DNA of 64,000 nucleotides from Syntrophobotulus glycolicus DSM 8271. GTDB taxonomy: Bacteria; Bacillota; Desulfitobacteriia; Desulfitobacteriales; Syntrophobotulaceae. The notes beneath the pieces are model-generated. The model was given only the letters and a program-made list of their open reading frames with translations. It did not search any database and was not told the origin of the DNA. The stretch is from the NCBI RefSeq assembly GCF_000190635.1, contig NC_015172.1, positions 1,426,001-1,490,000 of the forward strand, in the 5' to 3' direction. Position 1 is the first letter of the stretch; the number at the start of each line of letters is the position of its first letter. Both the position numbers and the translations under genes were made by a program. Positions 49,976 to 59,400 of this stretch are shown here, in pieces.

Positions 49976-51748
49976 ATGAAAACATCCGACAGCAAGCAGC
50001 TGAAGCCCGTCACTGTGCCAAGAAGGCTTCTGCCTTTGGTGGGGAAGGCCAAAAAGTATATTGCCCTTACCGTGCTATTCCGCTGGCTGGAGCTTGTGGG
50101 CAGCGTGGGGGCCGTCACGGCCCTGGCTTTTTTGCTGCAGCACGGATGGGAGCAAACTCTTTTTGCCGGCCTTCTGTTTCCCTGGCTCACGCTTTTTGCC
50201 GGGGCGGTTCTTCTGCGTTTTCTTTGCGTCTGGCTGGGTACGGAATTTTCCCAGCGGGCGGCGGTGCAAGTAAAGAAAACACTGCGCTCCCGGATTTACG
50301 CCAAGCTCTTAAAAACGGGCCTGTCTTACCGGGAAAAAACCTCGACCGCCGCCCTCCTGCAGATGGCGGTGGATGGGGTGGAGCAGCTGCAGGTTTATCT
50401 GGGCGGCTATGTGCCGCAGTTTTGTCACAGCCTGCTGGCACCGGTCACCTTATTTTTCCTGCTGGCGTTTCTCAACCTCAAAGTAGCTCTGCTGCTGCTC
50501 CTGGGCGTGCCTTTGATCCCGCTGGCCATGTTCGGCGTGCAAAAAGGGGCCCGGAGACTGATGCGGGCGTACTGGGGGACATATACCGACCTGGGGCAAG
50601 GCTTTCTGGAAAGTCTGCAGGGCCTGACGACACTGAAAATCTATGGGGCGGATCAAGCCAGGCACGACCAAATGAATGCCGCCGCCGAGGGTTTTCGCCG
50701 GATTACCATGAAAGTGCTGAGGATGCAGCTGGCTTCCGTTACGCTCATGGACCTGATCGCTTATGGCTGGACCGCCCTCGGCATCATTGTCGCTCTGACG
50801 GAAGTGGCCAAAGGCAGGATGCCCCTATGGAGCGGCATTTGTGTGATCCTGCTTTCCTCAGAATTTTTCCTGCCGCTGCGCCTGCTTGGTTCCTTTTTTC
50901 ACAGTTCTATGAACGGGATCGCGGCGGCCGAAAAGATGTTTGCGCTGCTGGATCTGGCCGAACCGGCGGAAAAAGCCGGAGAGCTTGACCGTTTCGACAT
51001 CCGCCTGGCCGCCTGTGGTTTCAGCTATGTGAAGGGCCGGGAGACCCTGCGGAAGATTTCCCTGGAAATCCCGGCCGGGAGCTTTGCCGCCATTGTCGGG
51101 GAATCGGGTTCGGGGAAAAGCACTCTGGCGGGAATCCTGGCCGGAGTACACCGGAACTATACCGGCTCCATACGGATCGGCGGCCGGGAATTTGACGGCA
51201 TCAGCCCGGAAAGCCTCAGGCGCCGGATCGTCCTGGTAGAGCACAATGCTCATATTTTCAAGGGCACGGTAGCGGATAACCTCCGCATGGGTCGTCCGGA
51301 GGCTTCACTCCAGGAAATGGCGGCGGTCCTGAAAAGAGTCCGGCTGTACGATTTTGTCATGGCCCAGGGCGGGCTGGCGATGCCGCTCCGGGAACAGGGA
51401 GCAAACCTGTCCGGCGGCCAGCGTCAGCGCCTGGCTTTGGCCAGAGCTTTACTGCACGGGGGCGATATCTATATTTTAGACGAGGCGACATCCAATATGG
51501 ATGCCGAGAGCGAGGAAAGCGTACTGCGGGTGATCGAGACCATGGCGGGGGAAAAGACGGTCATCCTGATTACCCACCGGATGGCTGCCGCCGCAAGAGC
51601 TGAGCGGATCTTCGTCCTCCGGGACGGTGTGCTGACGGGGCAGGGCGGGCACACTACCCTGTACAGGCAGAATGCCTATTACGCTGGGCTTTACGACGGC
51701 CAGCAGGGCATCGAGAATTTTGCGGAAGCAAGGGAGGTATTCGTATGA
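49976..51748 (+). CDS. CydD-like ABC half-transporter (fused membrane and ATPase domains)
   Basis: 590 residues. A six-helix exporter-type membrane domain (about 1-320) is followed by an ATPase domain with VGESGSGKST, LSGGQRQRLALARAL and IYILDEATSNMD. It resembles CydD. CydDC-type exporters move thiols, and CydDC has been reported to handle haem. Here the pair opens an operon with an ECF transporter, as do the siaDE genes of the streptococcal haem operon as I recall it. The ATG follows GGGGAG. The next gene overlaps by ATGA. Confidence 0.82.
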   Translation: MKTSDSKQLKPVTVPRRLLPLVGKAKKYIALTVLFRWLELVGSVGAVTALAFLLQHGWEQTLFAGLLFPWLTLFAGAVLLRFLCVWLGTEFSQRAAVQVKKTLRSRIYAKLLKTGLSYREKTSTAALLQMAVDGVEQLQVYLGGYVPQFCHSLLAPVTLFFLLAFLNLKVALLLLLGVPLIPLAMFGVQKGARRLMRAYWGTYTDLGQGFLESLQGLTTLKIYGADQARHDQMNAAAEGFRRITMKVLRMQLASVTLMDLIAYGWTALGIIVALTEVAKGRMPLWSGICVILLSSEFFLPLRLLGSFFHSSMNGIAAAEKMFALLDLAEPAEKAGELDRFDIRLAACGFSYVKGRETLRKISLEIPAGSFAAIVGESGSGKSTLAGILAGVHRNYTGSIRIGGREFDGISPESLRRRIVLVEHNAHIFKGTVADNLRMGRPEASLQEMAAVLKRVRLYDFVMAQGGLAMPLREQGANLSGGQRQRLALARALLHGGDIYILDEATSNMDAESEESVLRVIETMAGEKTVILITHRMAAAARAERIFVLRDGVLTGQGGHTTLYRQNAYYAGLYDGQQGIENFAEAREVFV

Positions 51749-53403
51749 GCCGGAGCAGGATAAACGTCTTAGCCGGGCTGACGGTCCGGATCGGTCCGTT
51801 GCTGCCGGTGCTGGTGCTGACGGTTATCCTGGGTGTGCTGGGTTTTTTAAGCGCTATTTTTTTGATTATTTTTGCGGCTATGGCTTTGCTTGAGGTCAGC
51901 GGGACGGCAACGGGATACAGCCTGACCATATTGCTGGCCGCCCTGGCCTTCTGTGCCTCAATGCGGGGACTGCTGCGCTACGGCGAGCAGCTGGCCGGTC
52001 ATTATCTGGCCTTCAGGCTCCTGGCTGTTCTCCGGGACAAGGTGTTTTCCGCGCTCAGGCGGCTGGCGCCGGCCAAGCTGGAAAAAAGGGATACGGGAGA
52101 TCTGATCGCCGTGATCACCGGAGATATCGAATTACTGGAGGTATTTTACGCCCATACCGTCGGTCCCGTGGCCATTGCTTTTCTCACTTCAGCCCTGATG
52201 GTTTGTTTTATCGCTTCGCTGAGTCCTGATCTGGCTTTACTGGCGGCTCTCGCTTACCTTACCGTCGGTGTTTTGCTTCCTGCCGTCAACTCCCGTAAGG
52301 GCCGGGACCTGGGGGCCGGCTGCCGCGCAGGTCTGGGCGCGGCCAACGGCTACTTTCTGGAAAATCTTATGGGCCTGGGGGAAATTATCCGCTATGATTG
52401 CGGAGCGGCCAGAGAAAAAACCATGGCGGCAATGACTGCCGAACTGGACGCCGGGCAGGCGCGTCTGAAACGCCGGGAAGGTCTGACCGGAGCGGCGACC
52501 TCCGCGGCAATCCTGCTTTTTTCGGGAGCTGTGCTGGGGCTGGGACTGCAGCTGATGCTGGCCGGCCGTTTGGAGTTTTCTCAGGTCCTGCTGGCTACGG
52601 TGGCGATGATCAGTTCCTTTGGCCCGGTAGTGGCTTTAAGCAGCTTGTCCACCGGTCTTTTGCCGACCATGGCGGCGGGGGAAAGGGTCCTGGACTTATT
52701 GGCGGAAGTGCCGGAAACCCCCGAGGTGCAAACGGGCAGGGAAGTGCGCGTTTTTACCGGCGCCCGCTGTGAGGAGGTCAGCTTTGCCTATGCCGGGGAG
52801 GAGATTTTAAGCCGGTTCAGTCTTCCTATTGCGGAAAACAGAATTACCGGAATCTGCGGTGCCAGCGGCTCCGGCAAGTCGACCCTCTTAAAGCTGCTGA
52901 TGCGCTTTTGGGATACCGGCGCGGGCCGGATCACGATATCCGGGGAGGATATCCGGCGGATCAACACGGAGAACCTGCGCCGTCTGGAAGGCTATGTCAC
53001 CCAGGAGACCTTTTTGTTTGAGGCCACGCTGGAGGACAATATCCGGCTGGCCAAGCCCGGGGCTTCCGCCTCCGAGGTAGAAGAGGCGGCGGAAAAAGCC
53101 GGTATTCATGAGTTTATCCGTTCCCTGCCCAGGGGCTATCAGACCCGGGTCGGGGAATTGGGGGAGGGGCTTTCCGGCGGGGAACGCCAGCGAATTGCCC
53201 TGGCCCGGGCCTTTCTGCACGGCGCGCCGTTTCTGCTCCTGGATGAACCGACCAGTAATCTGGACAGCTTCAACGAGGCCCTGATCCTGAAATCCTTACG
53301 GGAAGCTGCCGGGGACAAAACGGTGGTTCTGGTATCCCACCGGGTGTCCACCCTGCGGATTGCCGACCGCACCTATGCCATGGAGAACGGTCGGCTCTCT
53401 TGA
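51745..53403 (+). CDS. CydC-like ABC half-transporter
   Basis: 552 residues, partner of the preceding half-transporter: six helices, then GASGSGKST, LSGGERQRIALARAF, FLLLDEPTSNLD and SHRVSTL. It lacks a binding protein. The two genes overlap by 4 bp and should make a heterodimer. The next ORF (ECF S component) starts 87 bp later. Confidence 0.82.
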   Translation: MSRSRINVLAGLTVRIGPLLPVLVLTVILGVLGFLSAIFLIIFAAMALLEVSGTATGYSLTILLAALAFCASMRGLLRYGEQLAGHYLAFRLLAVLRDKVFSALRRLAPAKLEKRDTGDLIAVITGDIELLEVFYAHTVGPVAIAFLTSALMVCFIASLSPDLALLAALAYLTVGVLLPAVNSRKGRDLGAGCRAGLGAANGYFLENLMGLGEIIRYDCGAAREKTMAAMTAELDAGQARLKRREGLTGAATSAAILLFSGAVLGLGLQLMLAGRLEFSQVLLATVAMISSFGPVVALSSLSTGLLPTMAAGERVLDLLAEVPETPEVQTGREVRVFTGARCEEVSFAYAGEEILSRFSLPIAENRITGICGASGSGKSTLLKLLMRFWDTGAGRITISGEDIRRINTENLRRLEGYVTQETFLFEATLEDNIRLAKPGASASEVEEAAEKAGIHEFIRSLPRGYQTRVGELGEGLSGGERQRIALARAFLHGAPFLLLDEPTSNLDSFNEALILKSLREAAGDKTVVLVSHRVSTLRIADRTYAMENGRLS

Positions 53404-53489
53404 ACAAAATTGGGCTGGAAGCGGAGGTTTTAAGATTCCCGGCGCCGAATAAATATCAATCTGAAAAAATGAAGAAAGGAGAAAGCGAT

Positions 53490-54041
53490 ATGATTGCCTT
53501 TCGGAAGTACACCGTGCGCGATATTCTTTTCCTCGCGGTACTGGCCGCGGTACTGCTCCTTGTCGGTATGCTGACCATGCCGCTGGTGATGGCTGTCGAC
53601 CTTTTCGGCTTGCGCAACCTGGCGTCGGCCCCCCTGTACGGATTTTTCTGCGCGATCGGTCTGCTGCGTGTTCCCAAGCCGGGAGCGCTGACTCTGGTCG
53701 CTTTATTTCTCGGCACCGTGCTGCTCATGATGTCGCCCCTGATGACGCTGAACCACATCATCGGCGCTCTGCTGGCCGAAGGGATTACCCTGCTCATCTT
53801 TCGCGGCTACCGGACGAAGACAAGCATCCTGACGGTTTGCGGCCTCTTCATCCCGCTGACCCTGCCCCTCTCTCTGGTGTTTAATCTGGCAATCAACGGC
53901 AAGAGTTTTGCTGAGATCATTACCTACCCGCTTTACAGCGTGCTTCTTTCCCTGGGTACGGTCGCCCTCAGCTTCCTCGGGGCCTGGCTCGGTCTCAGGC
54001 TCGGGCGGGAACTGGAAAAAGCCGGAGTGCTGAAATCCTGA
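53490..54041 (+). CDS. ECF transporter S component (MptS/Trep_Strep-like)
   Basis: 183 residues with five or six helices (DILFLAVLAAVLLLVGMLTMPLVMAV, LTLVALFLGTVLLMMSPLM, LYSVLLSLGTVALSFLGAWLGLRLG). It is the substrate-binding membrane subunit of an energy-coupling-factor importer. The ATG follows AAAGGAG; the frame is open to 53400 without a site. Position and size match SiaF of the streptococcal haem operon, so haem is the leading guess for the substrate. Confidence 0.75.
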   Translation: MIAFRKYTVRDILFLAVLAAVLLLVGMLTMPLVMAVDLFGLRNLASAPLYGFFCAIGLLRVPKPGALTLVALFLGTVLLMMSPLMTLNHIIGALLAEGITLLIFRGYRTKTSILTVCGLFIPLTLPLSLVFNLAINGKSFAEIITYPLYSVLLSLGTVALSFLGAWLGLRLGRELEKAGVLKS

Positions 54042-54042
54042 A

Positions 54043-54756
54043 ATGGAACACTGGCAAGTAAAAAGACCTCTTTATCCGTTGAGCTGCCTGGCTGCCTCTC
54101 TGGTCATCCTGTTCGGAGGGCTCATCCTCTCCAAAGAGCCCCTGTTTGCGCTTTATCTGACGGCCCTCTGCCTGTTGTACCTGCCGTTCGGTTACGGTGG
54201 GGTGCTGGCGCGGGTGCTGCCGCTGGTGGTTTTGCTGGGTGCGCTGACCGGGGGCCTGACCGGGTTGGTCAACACTTCGGTTTTAAGCGGTCTGCTGACT
54301 GCGGGACGCATCGTGCTGCTGGGCCTTTCCGCCCTGACCTTGCTCGCGCTCCCGCCCATTCAGCTTACCCGCTGCCTGACCCAGCTGCATGTGCCGCGAA
54401 TCCTGACGCTCGGCATGCTGGTTACGGTCCGTTTTGTGCCCGTGCTGCTGCTGGAGAGCCGCCGGGTTCTGGAAGCCATGCGTACCCGCGGCGTCTCGGC
54501 TGTCGCTTTCCGTCCCGCCGCTTTCTACCGGGCCTTTTTTATCCCGCTGCTGATGCGGATCATCAACATTGCCGACATCCTTTCCCTTTCCCTGGAAACA
54601 CGGGGATTTGATCTGAACGACAAAAAAGCCACAGTCTGGCGGCCGGTGTGCTTTACGGTGCGCGACGCACTGTTCCCGGTTGCAGTGACGGCCCTGACCC
54701 TGGCCGCGTTTATCGTTCACCGCTATTTCGGCGGCTGGCCGGGATCGGCGATCTAG
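54043..54756 (+). CDS. ECF transporter T component
   Basis: 237 residues of the EcfT/CbiQ family: several helices and the two ARG-type motifs that engage the ATPases (RTRGVS near 146 and ETRGFD near 185). It starts 1 bp after the S-component stop. It couples ATP hydrolysis to toppling of the S subunit in the membrane. Confidence 0.85.
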   Translation: MEHWQVKRPLYPLSCLAASLVILFGGLILSKEPLFALYLTALCLLYLPFGYGGVLARVLPLVVLLGALTGGLTGLVNTSVLSGLLTAGRIVLLGLSALTLLALPPIQLTRCLTQLHVPRILTLGMLVTVRFVPVLLLESRRVLEAMRTRGVSAVAFRPAAFYRAFFIPLLMRIINIADILSLSLETRGFDLNDKKATVWRPVCFTVRDALFPVAVTALTLAAFIVHRYFGGWPGSAI

Positions 54757-54803
54757 AGAATGACGCCGGCGAAAATGCCGGAGAAAGGAGGAGCTTCTTC
54801 CTT

Positions 54804-56252
54804 ATGCCTATAGCTTTGGCAATACGCGATTATTCTTTCCGTTACCGGCATGCGCCGGATTGGATTTTGCAGAAGGTATCCCTGCAGCTTGCTTACGGTG
54901 AATTCATGGTTCTCTCCGGACACTCGGGCGGGGGCAAATCCACATTACTGGCCAGTATCAACGGCGCGGTCCCGCATCTTTGCCCGGGTGAACAGCAGGG
55001 AGACATTCTGGTCGACGGCCATTCCGTGCGGGACCTTTCCATGAGCCGGATTGCCCGCCTGGTCGGCAGTGTTCTCCAGGATGCCGACGCCCAGATTATT
55101 CATGCCACGGTAGAGGATGAGATCGCCTTCGGCTGCGAGAACCTCTGCCTGGAGTCCGAAGAGATCGGGCTGCGGGTCGCCAGGGCCTGCCGGATGATGC
55201 AGCTTGAACCGCAATGGCCCACCCGGACGCTTTCCGGCGGGCAGAAGCAGCGGCTGATCATTGCTTCCGTGCTGGCCATGGGCCAGCGCATCATTGCTCT
55301 GGATGAGCCGCTGGCCAATCTGGACCGGGAAGGTTCGGGCATTTTGCTCCGCTGCCTGCGCCAGCTGGCCGATGCAGGCTATGCCGTGCTTTTGATCGAG
55401 CATCGTCTCGATGTGGTGCTTCCCTACGCAGATACAGTGGCCTGGCTGGAAGACGGCAGGATCACGGCGCCGGCCGCTAAGGCGGAAATTCTGCGTAAGA
55501 ACACCGCACTGCTGCAAGGGCCTGACAGCCCGCCGCCTGACGGCGAGATCTGCCTGGAGGCCCGCGGCTTGTGCTACGGGGCCGGCGGCCGTCAGATCCT
55601 GCGCGGCGTGGATCTGAGCGTGCGCCGGGGCGAACGGGTCGTCATCCTCGGCGAAAATGGCTGCGGCAAAACCACCTTGCTGCGCCTGTTGGCCGGACTG
55701 ATCCGCCCGACAGCGGGCCAGATCCGGCAGACGGTCGAACCCCGGCGGCGAAACCGGCCCTCGGCCGCCTGGTTCCAAAAGGTTGGCTACATCTGCCAGA
55801 ACCCCAATTACCAGCTTTTCATGCCGACAGTCGCCGCTGAAATCGCTTATCCGTCCAGAAACGGGGCCGAAGTGGACCGTTTTCTGGAGCTGTACGAGCT
55901 GGCCGCTTTGGCCGGCAGCCATCCCCAGTCCCTCTCCGAAGGACAAAAACGGCGGATCAGCATTGCGGCGGTAACCGCCGGCCTGCCCGAGGTTCTTCTG
56001 CTGGACGAGCCGACGGTCGGCCAGGATTACGGCGCGCTTTCCCGGCTGGTGCAGACGCTTAACCGGCTCCAACAGGAGAAGGGCAGCACGATGATCACCG
56101 TGACCCACGATTTCCGCTGCGCCGCCGCTCTCGCCGACACCGTTATCCGGATGCATGACGGACGGATCGAAAAAACCGGGGGAAGGGAACTTGCCGCCGC
56201 CTATTTTGCCTGGCCGGAAAACAGCGGACGGCAGATTGTCGGCTTGGTCTAA
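54804..56252 (+). CDS. ECF transporter ATPase, two domains fused (A-A')
   Basis: 482 residues with two ABC modules. First: SGHSGGGKST, LSGGQKQRLIIASVLAMG, IIALDEPLANLD. Second: GENGCGKTT, LSEGQKRRISIAAVTAG, VLLLDEPTVGQD. A fused EcfA-EcfA' dedicated to one S component indicates a group I ECF importer. The ATG follows AAAGGAGGAG; the frame is open further upstream inside the T gene. The regulator gene follows after about 50 bp. Confidence 0.88.
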   Translation: MPIALAIRDYSFRYRHAPDWILQKVSLQLAYGEFMVLSGHSGGGKSTLLASINGAVPHLCPGEQQGDILVDGHSVRDLSMSRIARLVGSVLQDADAQIIHATVEDEIAFGCENLCLESEEIGLRVARACRMMQLEPQWPTRTLSGGQKQRLIIASVLAMGQRIIALDEPLANLDREGSGILLRCLRQLADAGYAVLLIEHRLDVVLPYADTVAWLEDGRITAPAAKAEILRKNTALLQGPDSPPPDGEICLEARGLCYGAGGRQILRGVDLSVRRGERVVILGENGCGKTTLLRLLAGLIRPTAGQIRQTVEPRRRNRPSAAWFQKVGYICQNPNYQLFMPTVAAEIAYPSRNGAEVDRFLELYELAALAGSHPQSLSEGQKRRISIAAVTAGLPEVLLLDEPTVGQDYGALSRLVQTLNRLQQEKGSTMITVTHDFRCAAALADTVIRMHDGRIEKTGGRELAAAYFAWPENSGRQIVGLV

Positions 56253-56303
56253 ATATCTCCTCCCATACCGGGAGGACAGCGTATAAAGGGTGGTGAGGTG
56301 AAA

Positions 56304-57119
56304 ATGGATTTTACACCGAAACAGCTGCAATACCTGTTTTACCTGGACCTTTACAAAAACAGCGGCCGGCTGATATCTGATCTGGCCGGGCAGCTGAACG
56401 TATCGAAAGCCGCGGTATCCCAGATGCTGAATGTTTATGAAACCAACGGCCTGATCCGGCACAGTCCGGACGGCCTGATTCTGGGAGACAAAGCGGAGCC
56501 GGTTATCGCGGAATTAAAAGAGAAATACCGCAGGATCTTCCCCTTTTTTCAAGGGCTGCCGGGGTTGACGGAGGAGACGGCGGGAGAAGGGGCGCTCCGG
56601 TATATCTGTTGGATGCCGGAGGAGAGTGTGGAGGGGCTGGTGCAGGCCCTGAAAGCAAAAGAAGAATTCAACCGGATCCGCTGGGATGTGGCGGACAGGA
56701 CAACGGACAGGCCGTTCCCTTTTGCCGATGGCCGATATCCCGTTTTGTTCGATGTCTACAGGGCGGAAAGCAATGAGATTTCCATGGGCGACAAGGGTTT
56801 TGCCAAACCGGCCATCATTACCGTTAAGGCCGGCAGAGGCACGATCACGCTGACCCGCAGGGAGATCCGCTACCAAAGCCGGACAGGAAAACGCTTCCGC
56901 GGCAAGCTGACTCGTTTAAGCTGCCTGTACGGCGATAACTTCGTACCGCTCAGACCTAAAAACAACGAATACACCATCCCTCTCCACTATATCCGCAAGC
57001 TGAGCCGGACGCCGGACGGTACCCTCTGCGGAACCCTCAGGATCAAGGCTGAGACCGGCAGCTGCGGTGTCAGTATGCCCGTAAGCGAAGCGGATATTTT
57101 ATTCCGGTTTTCATCCTGA
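56304..57119 (+). CDS. DtxR-like winged-helix regulator with a novel C-terminal domain
   Basis: 271 residues. The first 70 resemble the DtxR/MntR DNA-binding domain (QLQYLFYLDLYKNSGRLISDLAGQLNVSKAAVSQMLNVYETNGLI), followed by a dimerisation-like part (EPVIAELKEKYRRIFPFFQGL...RYICWMPEES). The His/Glu/Cys metal ligands expected there are largely missing, and about 150 C-terminal residues are unfamiliar and beta-rich. It ends the transporter operon, and DtxR-like palindromes lie around. Likely the local iron or haem repressor. GTG 56298 is an alternative start. Confidence 0.7.
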   Translation: MDFTPKQLQYLFYLDLYKNSGRLISDLAGQLNVSKAAVSQMLNVYETNGLIRHSPDGLILGDKAEPVIAELKEKYRRIFPFFQGLPGLTEETAGEGALRYICWMPEESVEGLVQALKAKEEFNRIRWDVADRTTDRPFPFADGRYPVLFDVYRAESNEISMGDKGFAKPAIITVKAGRGTITLTRREIRYQSRTGKRFRGKLTRLSCLYGDNFVPLRPKNNEYTIPLHYIRKLSRTPDGTLCGTLRIKAETGSCGVSMPVSEADILFRFSS

Positions 57120-57148
57120 AAAATTTTTTTCATGGAAGGTTTAGTTAA

Positions 57149-57403
57149 GTTAAGCAATCTTAACCGATTTTTTCTATAAAAAAATTATAATGATAAGGTG
57201 GAAACGGGGAAAAACAATACATATTAAGAAAAATTTTTCTGTTTGCCGAAAAATATCCATAATTTGAAAATAATTGGATAAAGTGATATACTTTGTTTAT
57301 AGTCGGGAGTTAAGATTTCTGAAGAATTCAAAGAAGATTTTTTTAATCTTTGAGTTAGAATAATCTAACAAATTCTTCCGATTCTTGAGTCTGGCTCCGG
57401 AGC
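57149..57403 (+). promoter_or_regulatory. Regulatory region 1: operator, promoter, operator, GCTCCGGAGC element
   Basis: GTTAAGCAATCTTAAC (57149-57164), promoter TTGGAT (57274) -18- TATAGT (57298), GTTAGAATAATCTAAC (57354-57369), then GCTCCGGAGC (57394-57403). The same series recurs before the other two surface-protein genes. It lies in the 420-bp gap between the regulator and the first NEAT-like gene. Confidence 0.65.
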
Positions 57404-57539
57404 TGAATAGCACGATTAAAAGGCTATGCCCGTAACAAGTCGGAACCAGGGTGGTGTACAACGGTCTGGTTGGGCAAAGTTGGGGTGGTTCTCTCAGACT
57501 GAAACTGAAAAGTGTTTTCTAAAAAGAAAGGAGAAATGT

Positions 57540-58013
57540 ATGATGGAAATTACATTAAGGAAACCCGTTATCAAAAAACTTGCGGTTCTTGCCGCGCTGG
57601 TAATCCTTTCCCTGTTGGCATTCAGCCTGAATGCCGTGGCCGTTACGACAGATCAAAATATTGATGTCACGTTTCTTAAAGCAGATGGCTCAGGGACTTC
57701 CATGGCGGATGCGGCTGTAAATGGCGATGCTTCTTATAGCATTAATGACCAAACGCTGACGATCCCATTAAAGCCAATTCAGGTAGGACCGATAACAGGA
57801 TATGTCACAGGGATAACCGTTCAGCTGGCCGGTGGACCAGTAACTGTTTCAACAGCGCAGACTGCGCCCTATACGGCTACTACAGTTTCAATCCCGATAC
57901 CGTCGGGCGAGGTTCAAGATCAAGCGCAATTTGATGTAACCTTCGATATTTATATGTCTACTGGTAGTCACGGTACAGCAGATGCCATCATGAATTTTGA
58001 CTTTGTTAATTAG
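57540..58013 (+). CDS. Small secreted NEAT-like protein 1
   Basis: 157 residues with a signal peptide (KKLAVLAALVILSLLAFSLNAVA). The mature protein is one beta domain: DQNIDVTFLKADGSGTSMADAAVNG, LTIPLKPIQVGPITGYVTGITVQL, FDVTFDIYM and a final DAIMNFDFVN. The pattern (xSMA near the first strand, GYV turn, final FD) resembles NEAT haem-binding domains, though the YxxxY haem motif is not evident. There is no wall anchor or lipobox, so it is probably released. A paralogue lies 1.4 kb downstream. Confidence 0.65.
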   Translation: MMEITLRKPVIKKLAVLAALVILSLLAFSLNAVAVTTDQNIDVTFLKADGSGTSMADAAVNGDASYSINDQTLTIPLKPIQVGPITGYVTGITVQLAGGPVTVSTAQTAPYTATTVSIPIPSGEVQDQAQFDVTFDIYMSTGSHGTADAIMNFDFVN

Positions 58014-58037
58014 CGTTCGATATTTAACAAACTAACT

Positions 58038-58089
58038 GGAACGGATGCAAGCAGTCGCTGACCCAAGCGGCGGCTTGCATTCGTTCCGG
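58038..58089 (+). terminator. Hairpin after NEAT-like gene 1
   Basis: GGAACGGATGCAAGC pairs with GCTTGCATTCGTTCC with one mismatch. The tail is AT-rich rather than a pure T-run. Confidence 0.55.
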
Positions 58090-58184
58090 TTAAATATCTT
58101 ACGAAGTAGCGACCGTTGAATTAGCGGCCGTATAAGTTGATTGGTCGTAGTAAGCCGTCTCTCCAAATCGGGATGTGAACATGT

Positions 58185-58697
58185 TCAGACCTCTCTCAGT
58201 CGGTTGAATATTTTCCGAAAAATGGCCTGTGCGTTTTTTAGGTCTTCAGCATCCGGATGGGATTCTGCGGCCCGGTAAAGCGCCAGGTTTTCTTCTGTTA
58301 AAGCGTGGCGGTGGCCGGAAGGGAGGGTGCGAAAAAATTCAATCATGTCTTCAGAGACCTTACCCTGGCAGAAGAATTCGCCGACCAGTTCGTTGCCCTC
58401 AAACAGGCTGCGGGTATACTGAAAGCACTTCGCGGCGTGATCGGATTCCGGAGAAGCGCCCAGGGTATAAAAAAACGCGGTTTTCTTATTCTTCAGCTTT
58501 TGGATGTATTCCGCAGCCTTATGCACCGGCTTTCCCTTGTCAATCCAGAAACCGATGATGACCGCATCGAACTCCTGGGGGTCAGGCGCTTCGGCCAAAT
58601 CACAATAGACGAGATGCTTGCCGGCAACCGCTTTGATGGCCTCGGCTACTTTGCGGGTATTCCCCGTTTTACTGGTGTACGTTAACAAAATTTTCAT
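58185..58697 (-). CDS. Flavodoxin-family protein
   Basis: 170 residues. The FMN phosphate loop is YTSKTGNTRKVAEAIK, followed by VIIGFWIDKGKPV and FFYTLGASPESDHA of the short flavodoxin fold. It carries electrons through FMN. Embedded in the putative haem locus and divergent from the NEAT-like gene, it could supply electrons for iron reduction or haem breakdown. The ATG follows GAAAGGA. Operator-like palindromes lie upstream. Confidence 0.85.
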   Translation of the reverse strand: MKILLTYTSKTGNTRKVAEAIKAVAGKHLVYCDLAEAPDPQEFDAVIIGFWIDKGKPVHKAAEYIQKLKNKKTAFFYTLGASPESDHAAKCFQYTRSLFEGNELVGEFFCQGKVSEDMIEFFRTLPSGHRHALTEENLALYRAAESHPDAEDLKNAQAIFRKIFNRLREV

Positions 58698-58823
58698 ACT
58701 TGTCGTCCTTTCCGCGATTTAAAAATCAAACAAGATCAGAAAAGCTTTTTTGATTATTTGCACGATAGCATAGCCGTTTGAGGCTGTCAATAAGCCTGTT
58801 TCAGCGGAAATTTCAGTATTTTG

Positions 58824-58904
58824 GTTAGCATGGATTAACTGGGAATGTATTTGGGGGCAGGAACACTTACTAATATGAAAGTAATATAGTTATAGTTGAC
58901 TAAC
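58824..58904. promoter_or_regulatory. Two operator-like palindromes upstream of the flavodoxin gene
   Basis: GTTAGCATGGATTAAC (58824-58839) and GTTATAGTTGACTAAC (58889-58904) fit GTTA-N8-TAAC. They lie 130-200 bp before the flavodoxin start and could serve that gene. Confidence 0.5.
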
Positions 58905-58991
58905 AAGGTTGTGAAAAAAATTTCTGTTTTTTCTCTTGAAAAAAAACCTTTTGTTTAAATAAAAATTTATTTAATTTTTTTTTGAGGACGA

Positions 58992-59277
58992 GTTAAGCTT
59001 CCTTAACCAAATTTTCACAGGCAGCGGAATTGAAAACATGGAGATAAAAGGTATTATAGGATTTTATTACCTGGAAGAAAAAGAAAATGGTGCGATTTGC
59101 CAAAAAAAGACCACGGTTTCAGGCCGATTGACAAGGAAAAAACCCTTTGCTATAGTGAAAACATAGCCAAGCATCAAGAGGTTGGAAGCATGTTTGCTAA
59201 AGCTATTTAGTATAGCAAAAAAGTTAGATTTTTCTAACAAAATCGCTTTTAAACTTCCGAGTATACTGCTCCGGAGC
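58992..59277 (+). promoter_or_regulatory. Regulatory region 2: operator, promoter, operator, GCTCCGGAGC element
   Basis: GTTAAGCTTCCTTAAC (58992-59007), promoter TTGACA (59128) -17- TATAGT (59151), GTTAGATTTTTCTAAC (59223-59238) and GCTCCGGAGC (59268-59277). Around the last, CTTCC pairs with GGAAG. Confidence 0.68.
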
Positions 59278-59400
59278 GGGAAGATGTGCAGGCTTTAGAT
59301 TCACTCTCAATGTTTATAGAGGAAGGCAAAAATAGGTTTGACCTTCCGAACGACCAGGTTTGGCTTTCAGCTAACCGTGAAAAAGAAAGGAGTAAGAATA

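Noticed and set aside
49954-50988. A 344-codon plus-strand frame overlapping the CydD-like gene
   Set aside because: It lies in another frame of a clear ABC transporter, has no domain of its own and is Gly/Ala/Arg-rich, as expected for a GC-rich shadow.
54945-56462. A 505-codon minus-strand frame opposite the ECF ATPase
   Set aside because: Antisense of two complete ABC modules; no start signals.
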